A DNA stretch of 64,000 nt from Acanthochromis polyacanthus (lineage: Eukaryota; Chordata; Actinopteri; Pomacentridae), in contig NC_067115.1 in assembly GCF_021347895.1 (NCBI RefSeq), positions 12,905,876 through 12,969,875 on the forward strand, in the 5' to 3' direction. The notes under the pieces are model-generated. The model worked only from the letters and a program-made list of their open reading frames with translations, was not told the origin of the DNA and made no database searches. A program made the translations under genes and the position numbers. This document shows, one piece after another, positions 49,601 through 64,000 of the stretch (the stretch's first letter is position 1; the number at the start of each line of letters is the position of its first letter).

Positions 49601-51811
49601 CCTTTAAACATAAACCCTGGCATAATCTGTTTATTTTAAATTTAAAATCCAGCATTTCTTTGAAAGATTACAGTGTTATAATCTTAAAAATGGTAATAAA
49701 CCATAATATAAGCATTTGTTGTTTCTTTCCTTTCAGGACTGAATGTATCAGAAAACTGTGACTCTCAGAACTCTTTCCAGGTGCGAAGTAAGATAATACT
49801 GTCTGCATGCATAGAGTCTGAAAATCTCCCAACGTTTCTGCAGAAACACTAACACAGGCCTTTGGAATAATTTCAAATATGCTATATTCATTCAGTTTTA
49901 CACCATAAACGCTGTAACTCTGTGTTTGTTCACTCAGCCGGCAGAGATCACAGAATCAGTGTTGCTACCAGCTGTCGTCCAAACACCACACAGTGCACCA
50001 GCAGGGGGCTCCACTGCTCCTCCCAAAGCCATGGAAGAGCTTGATTTGCTGGGAAAGACACTGTTGCAGCAGTCCCTACCTCCAGAGAGCCAGCAGGTTA
50101 AATGGTAAGGTGGAGGATAAAGAGTTAATAACATAAAAGTTGTCTGATGGAAGGAAATTAGGAACGTTGCGCACACAGCTGACATGTGACGTGTGCATGT
50201 CGTTCTTCTCTGTGCAGGGATAAGCTGCAGCCTCAGTCTAGAGTCAGTTTACGAGATCTCCAGACTAAGTCCACCACCAACTCTAAGCCTCCTGCAGCCA
50301 CTACCACGTCTGGTCCAGCTTCTGCTCCCAGACCCACGACCAGCCAGCCGGAGCAGCCTGATGCTCTTCTCCTTTCCAATCTTAGTCTCACAGTTGTTGA
50401 AAAAGGCTCTTTACCTGCCGCTGATCCATATGAAAGCATCTCTCTAGCTGACGTTACAGTGCCTCTGGAATCAATCAAACCTAGTAAGCACAAGCACTGA
50501 ATTCGGCCTGCAGAGAATGGGAATAATCAGTTGTTCCTTATTTTTTCAGGATTTTACATCATATGCGTCTCCTTATTTATTTCAGGCACCTTGTTACCAG
50601 TGACGGTATTCGACAAACACAGTCTTCGTGTTTTGTTCACCTTTGCCCGCGACTGTCCTCCGTCGAGACCTGATGTGCTGGTGGTGATCATCTCCATGCT
50701 GTCCTCAGCCCCGATTCCAGTCACCAACATCCGCTTCCAGGCAGCTGTTCCCAAAGTAGGTGCACGTTTCCTGCCAGTCATAGTGATCGTCATTCCCAGA
50801 CTTTGCAAATTGAACGTCTGCCTGCTCAGTTTACGACTTTAAACCAGCTAAAAAAGTCAGATTTCTCGACTGTTTCATTAGTTGCGGATGTCAGATGCTG
50901 CTTAAGTTTTCATGTTTTTATGGTTTTGCATTGTTTAGGTGATGAAAGTAAAGCTGCAGCCTCCCACCAGTACTGATCTACCGGCCTTTAATCCCATCCT
51001 GCCTCCAGCCGCCATCACACAGATCTTGCTGTTGGCAAACCCTCATAAGGTACTAAACATCTACTGCTACATCACTCATTTGTCATGCTCTGTCAGAGTC
51101 TGCTCCAGATAAGGATGGTTGTTTCTCATGTTGGTTTCTACTACATTTTCCTTCACTGCACACGCTTACCTTATAAATGACCGTATGGAAGTTCAAATTT
51201 ACCACATTTAATTTCCACTGATCTACAGTAAGTGGATGTTCACAGTAGTTTTGCAACAGATAATTATTTTAGTCCATCAGTATTGTCTTTCTGTTCAACT
51301 TTAAGTCAGCTAAATGCTTAAAACTGATACTTTAAAGTGCCGAGGTGGTGACGAATTCTGCCACCACCGAATCCAGCTTTTGTTTGTTTGCAAGAAAACT
51401 CTGCAGAGCATCTTAAAGCTTAACAGCCACTGAGATCCATCCAGCACCAGTGATTAGAGGTTTCTCTCTCTCTTCTCTTCTACAAGCGATAAAAGCATAA
51501 ATGAGTGCAGCTTTCTTTCTATCTGGCTTTATTGCCAGATAGAATTAGTTTAGTCTTGTCTTTTTTTTCTTGTCTTGTCTTTGTCTTTATTTCGCCGAAA
51601 GAAATTTAGTTGCATCCATTTGTTTCCTTCCTCAAGACAAACCAAGTGTTTATGACTAACTGCACTGAATCAGGTTTCTCTCTCTCTTCTTGTGTTTCAG
51701 GAAAAGGTGCGTTTGCGGTACAAACTAACTTTCAACCTGGGGGACAAATCTCACGATGAATCCGGCGACGTCGACCAGTTCCCACCTCCAAACACTTGGG
51801 GGAACCTTTAG
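43622..51811 (+). CDS. gga1: ADP-ribosylation factor-binding protein GGA1, 651 aa
   Basis: A monomeric clathrin adaptor sorting cargo between trans-Golgi network and endosomes. Exons: 43622-43667, 45244-45328, 45427-45502, 45643-45741, 46129-46252, 46788-46888, 47144-47224, 47819-47956, 48061-48142, 48252-48362, 49256-49399, 49737-49780, 49938-50104, 50218-50483, 50586-50755, 50939-51049, 51701-51811; 1956 nt, in phase throughout. VHS domain (about residues 1-150: INKATNPLNKETDW, NCGKRFHSEVGKFRFLNELIKVVSPKY) binds DxxLL cargo tails. GAT domain (about 175-305: LRAANKLIKEMVQEDQ, YQRCEKMRPTLFRLASDTED) binds ARF-GTP. The hinge has SLLDDELMSLG, equivalent to the autoinhibitory segment of human GGA1, and DLLGKTLLQQSLPPESQQV. 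A gamma-adaptin ear from about 525 ends DVDQFPPPNTWGNL. The hinge text favours GGA1 over GGA2/GGA3. Human GGA1 has 639 residues. Confidence 0.95.
43668..45243 (+). other. gga1 intron 1, with LINE-like remnant
   Basis: The stretch from about 44150 to at least 44850 ('aagtgctttgcatgcg', 'gaccttgacctttgaggga', 'gcggtagcatttttggatgag', 'aaggccgttgtcc') resembles an old fish LINE 3' region. The 195-bp segment 44813-45007, which recurs almost unchanged at 51477-51671, lies at its right end. Confidence 0.45.
44813..45007 (+). repeat. 195-bp segment, copy A (probable donor), gga1 intron 1
   Basis: It runs from 'cttctacaagcgataaaagc' to 'actgcactgaatc' and contains the perfect hairpin CTATCTGGC/GCCAGATAG. 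Copy B at 51477-51671 has the same length and differs at one base that I can see (aaacctagtg here, aaaccaagtg there). No flanking duplication is found at this site, and the surrounding LINE-like text continues across its left edge. It is therefore more likely the source than an insertion. Confidence 0.85.
51050..51700 (+). other. gga1 last intron carrying the 195-bp insertion
   Basis: It runs from donor GTACTA to acceptor TTTCAG before the last exon. Apart from the inserted copy and its 19-bp duplications there is nothing special. The polypyrimidine stretch immediately before the acceptor is one of the two duplicated copies. Confidence 0.7.
51477..51671 (+). mobile_element. 195-bp segment, copy B, inserted with 19-bp target duplication
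   Basis: The insertion is bracketed by 'aggtttctctctctcttct' at 51458-51476 and again at 51672-51690, a perfect 19-bp target-site duplication. The second copy ends 10 bases before the last exon of gga1. The insert carries a CTAAC branch-point-like site ('tatgactaac', A at 51659) 41 bases from the acceptor. It ends in '...ctgaatc', forming a possible extra 'cag' acceptor with the duplication. It has no poly(A) tail and no coding potential. Confidence 0.85.
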
Positions 51812-54560
51812 GGAGAAGGATCATCTGATCTGCTGCTTCCTTTACGTTTAGGTTGAAGTTGTCCGTCAGCACTGGCCGAGGCAAGACGACCTCGTCACAC
51901 TTTTCTCCGGTTTGGAAATGCAGACATGAGAGCAGTTGTGGGAACCAGCTTCTACCTTGTGCCTTTCCGTCGTTACTCGATCATGTCCATATTCCTGAGT
52001 GTTGTTGCTACTTTCTCCTCTTCCAACAATCAGTCCGGCGCAGTGACATACAGTCGACTTTCAGAAACATTCAATCCAGTGAATTTTTGGGAAACAAGTT
52101 GAGCCTTTTCAAAACTGAAAGTGGGAATTTATTCGTACTGCTAAACAAATCCCATGTCATGTGAATCACATACAACAGCTGGTCTTTTTTTGTTGTTGTT
52201 TTTGTCTTTTCTTTTAAGGCCATTTGTACAATTGGATTCAAAATGCTGCATGTTCACCTGCACATTACAGTTGTCAGTTTTTGTTGCAACAAACCATTTT
52301 CTGCCAGTCAATGGAGCTTCTCTGCTTCTCCTTCTCAAGTGATATTTTAAAAACGCAGTTAATGACAGTATATTAGTCTATTTAACTTTACAGAATTTAA
52401 ATTGGCGGATGAACTGATGAATTTGCTCATTGCTGCAGCACAACTTAAATGTTTGCAGAAAGAGATGCAGTGGTATCATTCTCTCCTACTTGCAAACTAC
52501 TTCTCCTTTAAACCAACGCTGGGGATATTGTTTGTCAAACACAGATGGGAAATAATGAAACTGAGAGTAATTCCCATATCTGAAATCACTGTAGTGGGTT
52601 TCCCCTTGAGTAACCAAATTATCCAGAGCACAAATATTGAATCGGTATCTGGGTTTTAAGAATCATCTGGGTTTTAATATGTTTGAATAAATTACGGTTA
52701 GGTGGTGTGTGTGTGTTCAGGCTGTAACAAAAGGCCTTTTTCACAGCAGATATGTTGACACGGCATGACAGGAAAAGCACAGGCGTTTCAAATAACATTG
52801 ACAATGACTTTGTTGTATGTTGTGAAGGTGAAAGTAGCCATTCATTCACTTCATTTATAGCTGTGCTTTTCCTACTGTGACATGTCAAAAGGCCAAAAAA
52901 TGATGCGCATTTAATCCCTGCCTCTTTACTTTTTTTTTTAATTTCTGCACTTTTCTGTTATTAAAATATGGGGACACTTTTTTTTTTTTTACACATTATG
53001 TTTCACTCAGGATATTAATTTGGAGATTTTTTTTCTTACACAACCTACAATTACATGCACTTATTTTGTTAAAATTTTGCACATGAAATCATTCCCTTTT
53101 TCAGTACATTTGTCTTTTTGTCATTTTCTGCCTTTCTACTGTTGATTGACCCAAAGAGGGACATGTGAGGTCCTGAGTTGACGTCACTGACATCTGGTTT
53201 GATTCTACCACATGTGCCTGAGATGAAACGGTTTGCTTTTCTTTTGCTCTGTACATATATGTATACTAGTGACTTGATCCTTGTTTTCATGTGTTCATGT
53301 CCTTGCCAGAAAAGACTCAAATGGTGTTACTGAATCATTCTAATATCCATAAGTTGATTGGATCACGGGTCTACAAGCATAAAGATGAAAATAAAATGAG
53401 ACTGAGGCAGACTGATTCTGAAATAAATATGCAACTCCAGATGTCTGGAAGTACGGCGGGGATAGAGTTGGGAAGCCGGTGAGATTCCATTTTATTGTCG
53501 TGAGGGATCAATTTAGGACCCACTGAGCAATACTGATTCAGCTTACTTGAAAGCATGCGTTAAATTTCATGTGGTTTATCAACCCACATGGGACCATCAT
53601 TGCCATTTACCATATCATTAAGCTAAACGCGCTATAAATAAGCTGTTCTGGTTTATTTACAACCTCTGGGAGTAGCAGGAAGAAAGCAATAATGAAGAAA
53701 AATTAATGACTCCGCTTCAAATTTTGTTGTAAATACTACGGATTTGAATGTTATGTACTGTAAATACACGTTCGGAGAGTTCTGTAACAGATTTGACTGT
53801 AATACTCATATTGTGCAAATTCAGAGAAAAGCAAATTTGCCTTATTGTCAACACGATAACTACATTACCTTCATAGTGTGTTCCTCATTAGGATGTGCAG
53901 CAGCAAATTTTATATCAGGGCTGCCTGGCTTCATCTGGAGGACATAGAAAAAAGATGGAGGATCTAGCTTAAGGTATTGCACCTTATCCAGCATCCTTTC
54001 TACGACCACAAAATCACACAAAAATGATCCCCATGCCATGTTTGGGTCGAGCTGCACTGCGTTGCAGGTTCTACTCCTTCAGACCTGTTGCACAAACAAA
54101 TCCAAATTCGGTCTTTAAATTAAATAACTGCTACGCTGACATTTACAGAAGTCACTGTGCATGCAATGCTGTCTTTGCAACTCTTGTCCAGTTATAAAAG
54201 AAGTGAATCCCACTGGACTTCCCATATTATCTAGAAGAAAAAAAAAGACAATCTAACGGACCTAAAAACATCAAACTTTAGACCCAAAGTGTCAACCAGA
54301 TAAAATCCAACTTTTTCAGACTGACGCACCAATAAAAAGTGTTGGCATCTGGAACAGTGTGAATGTCAGTATATAAATACCTATACAGATGTTTTTCTGA
54401 GGGAAGGAAAGTCTTTTCCATTTGTGTTCCTACTGTAAATAAAAGCATTGTGCCATTCTGCATATTTACCAATAAAAGTACACATGTACATACTGCTGAG
54501 TAAAAAATGAGAATGTACTACAAAAGTGTATTTAAAGCAAATAAAGTCATTTGTACAGGG
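51812..54560 (+). other. gga1 3' untranslated region
   Basis: No other gene is visible between the gga1 stop and the ddx17 3' end. AATAAA signals occur near 52685, at 54438-54443, around 54472 and at 54540-54545. The last would give a 2.7 kb 3' UTR. Which signal is used cannot be told from sequence. Confidence 0.5.
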
Positions 54561-54599
54561 ACGTCACTTGATGCATAAATCTGATGAATAATTAGCAAA

Positions 54600-55850
54600 A
54601 TAGAAAATGCAGCTTTGACACGTTTATTTAAGAAAACACTGTAAAAAGAGCGCATTGACAGGAAACAAGCAACAAAGTAAGATTTAGTAAATCTTGACGT
54701 TAAAAGAATATTTTAGCTGTGACTCGCTACAGGACAGAAAAAGTAAAAGGCATGCATGATAAAAATGTATCTCAATCATTAGATAAGTCAAACACACCAA
54801 CAAATCTAAATAAGTGGTTGAATGATATGAAAACTATTAGAAGATTCCCCCAATTGTATCTACTGCTTGGGCATTTAGAAGAACAAACCTAAAAATCAAT
54901 GCGATAAAAATACGTTGCTCTCCAAAATCCAAGTTTCTCAAACTCAGAGTTTGAACTTGAACAAAGTCACAGAAGACATGAGTCTGGAATGTAATTGTAC
55001 CTACTGCATTTCATTTTCCCTGAAAGAACAACTCTCAACCAAAGACCACTGAGGCAGTCAGTCTAAAGCGTTTGCACTCAAACCAAATCCTAATGCAGCT
55101 GACAACAGCTTAAACTGGGAAACAGTGTGGGGGTTAGTACTTAATTTTACCTATTTACTGTGTAAAAAGTAATTGGTAACACAACTTGTTGCATTACTTT
55201 AAAAACTTTGCCTGAGATGTATTATCATCCAATTGCCACTTAGAACCTTAAAAATGACAACCCTCTATTCCAATAAGGACATACACAAGGTTTTTTCTTG
55301 AGGCTATTTAATAAAGTATTACCACAAAAACCAGCCCAAAGAGTAAACAAGGTTTGACTGCATGTTCAAGAGAGTCAAAGTGGCACTGCCAGTAGACTAT
55401 ACTGCTTCAAAATAAAAGCAGTAACTAACTGTATATGGAAATGCCTTACATTACTGTGCCACAGACAAATGTAATGTAGTTGCATTATCTTTTACGCTGC
55501 TAGAGAGGAATAACAAACTGGACAAATCTAATGTTGTAACATTTGATTGGAATGAAAACACTAGACAACTGTTCCTCCATGGTGCACAGTTGAGAGCAAC
55601 TTTGGACAGTGACAATCTAATTTGAAAAAACAAAGGACAATATTTCTAGATTTCCTTTTCTACATCCCTCATCTAAATCCCTCATTTTGGGCATATTAAA
55701 AAGTACAAAACAAATACAAAATATAAGCCCTTACCTCCTTAGACATATGCCTTTTAAAATCCCTGGCTCTTTTGGGGATGACAAGAAGAAAAACAAAGTT
55801 ACACTGTAAAACACACTAAGTAGCACAAACTAAGTCGGTGCCTTTTTATT
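54600..55850 (-). other. ddx17 3' untranslated region
   Basis: On the minus strand the region after the ddx17 stop reaches an AATAAA hexamer (plus TTTATT) at 54623-54628, about 1.2 kb downstream. The facing gga1 signal at 54540-54545 lies only about 80 bp away, so the two genes nearly abut tail to tail. Confidence 0.45.
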
Positions 55851-63857
<8,007 letters not shown>

Positions 63858-63977
63858 CTAACAGAGATAAAGAGATAAAGAAATAAAGAGCACTGTGAAG
63901 TCAGCAGAGCAAGCTGAGGTTGTGTAATGTATATTTGTGACATGTTTGCTTCGTCATGCCAGTCACCGATGGCTACA

Positions 63978-64000
63978 ACGCCCTCCATAATTATTGGCAC
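63978..64000. repeat. Possible terminal repeat of another Tc1-like element at the window edge
   Basis: The last bases, 'ccataattattggcac', resemble the end of other fish Tc1 elements (inverse GTGCCAATAATTATGG). Only about 20 bases are visible, so this is tentative. Confidence 0.3.

Noticed and set aside
49781..49795. Stronger-looking GTAAGA donor 8 bases after gga1 exon 12
   Set aside because: Using it breaks the reading frame of the next exon. CAG|GTGCGA at 49780 keeps phase.

Overview
This window is vertebrate nuclear DNA, almost certainly from a ray-finned (teleost) fish. Genes are split into many short exons with GT/AG introns, and the spaces between them hold teleost-type repeats: a Tc1/mariner transposon, Tc1-derived MITEs, a piggyBac-type and a hAT-type MITE, tRNA-derived SINEs and a large minisatellite. 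No rRNA, true tRNA, CRISPR or bacterial feature is present.

Five protein-coding genes can be rebuilt exon by exon, and every splice phase closes. (1) klf1-like Kruppel-like factor, minus strand, 5719-8347, 3 exons, 370 aa, with GATA/E-box rich DNA upstream. (2) The C22orf23/UPF0193 (EVG1) homolog, plus strand, 20702-22971, 203 aa, with a perfect palindromic RFX X-box in its promoter. (3) micall1 (MICAL-like 1), minus, 24462-42786, 16 coding exons, 906 aa. (4) gga1, plus, 43622-51811, 17 exons, 651 aa. (5) ddx17, minus, 55851-63857, 12 exons seen, with the first exon beyond the right edge. C22orf23, MICALL1, GGA1 and DDX17 all lie on human 22q13.1, so this is a conserved block. The convergent c22orf23/micall1 pair matches the human arrangement. 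micall1 and gga1 share a roughly 0.8 kb bidirectional promoter, and gga1 and ddx17 end tail to tail.

Region by region: 1-5500 is intergenic with dispersed repeats. 5519-8620 holds the klf1-like gene and its promoter. 8620-11040 is intergenic and contains a (TA)n tract and candidate erythroid regulatory DNA. 11044-11404 is a SINE. 11830-18870 is a roughly 7 kb minisatellite (monomer averaging 38.5 bp) with duplicated blocks and embedded SINE/MITE pieces. 18880-19672 is MITE-like. 19690-23000 is c22orf23. 23230-42790 is micall1, whose introns hold nested MITEs and SINEs. 42790-43620 is the shared promoter. 43622-54560 is gga1 with a long 3' UTR. 54600-64000 is ddx17, carrying an apparently intact Tc1 transposon in an N-terminal intron.

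The genes do not form one pathway. micall1 (recycling endosomes, Rab/EHD) and gga1 (TGN/endosome clathrin adaptor) both act in membrane traffic. ddx17 is a nuclear RNA helicase, the klf gene a transcription factor, and c22orf23 a probable cilium-associated protein. The observations most worth checking are the intact Tc1 element, a near-identical 195-bp intron-to-intron copy inside gga1 with a 19-bp target duplication beside a splice acceptor, a candidate poison exon in ddx17, and the architecture of the minisatellite.
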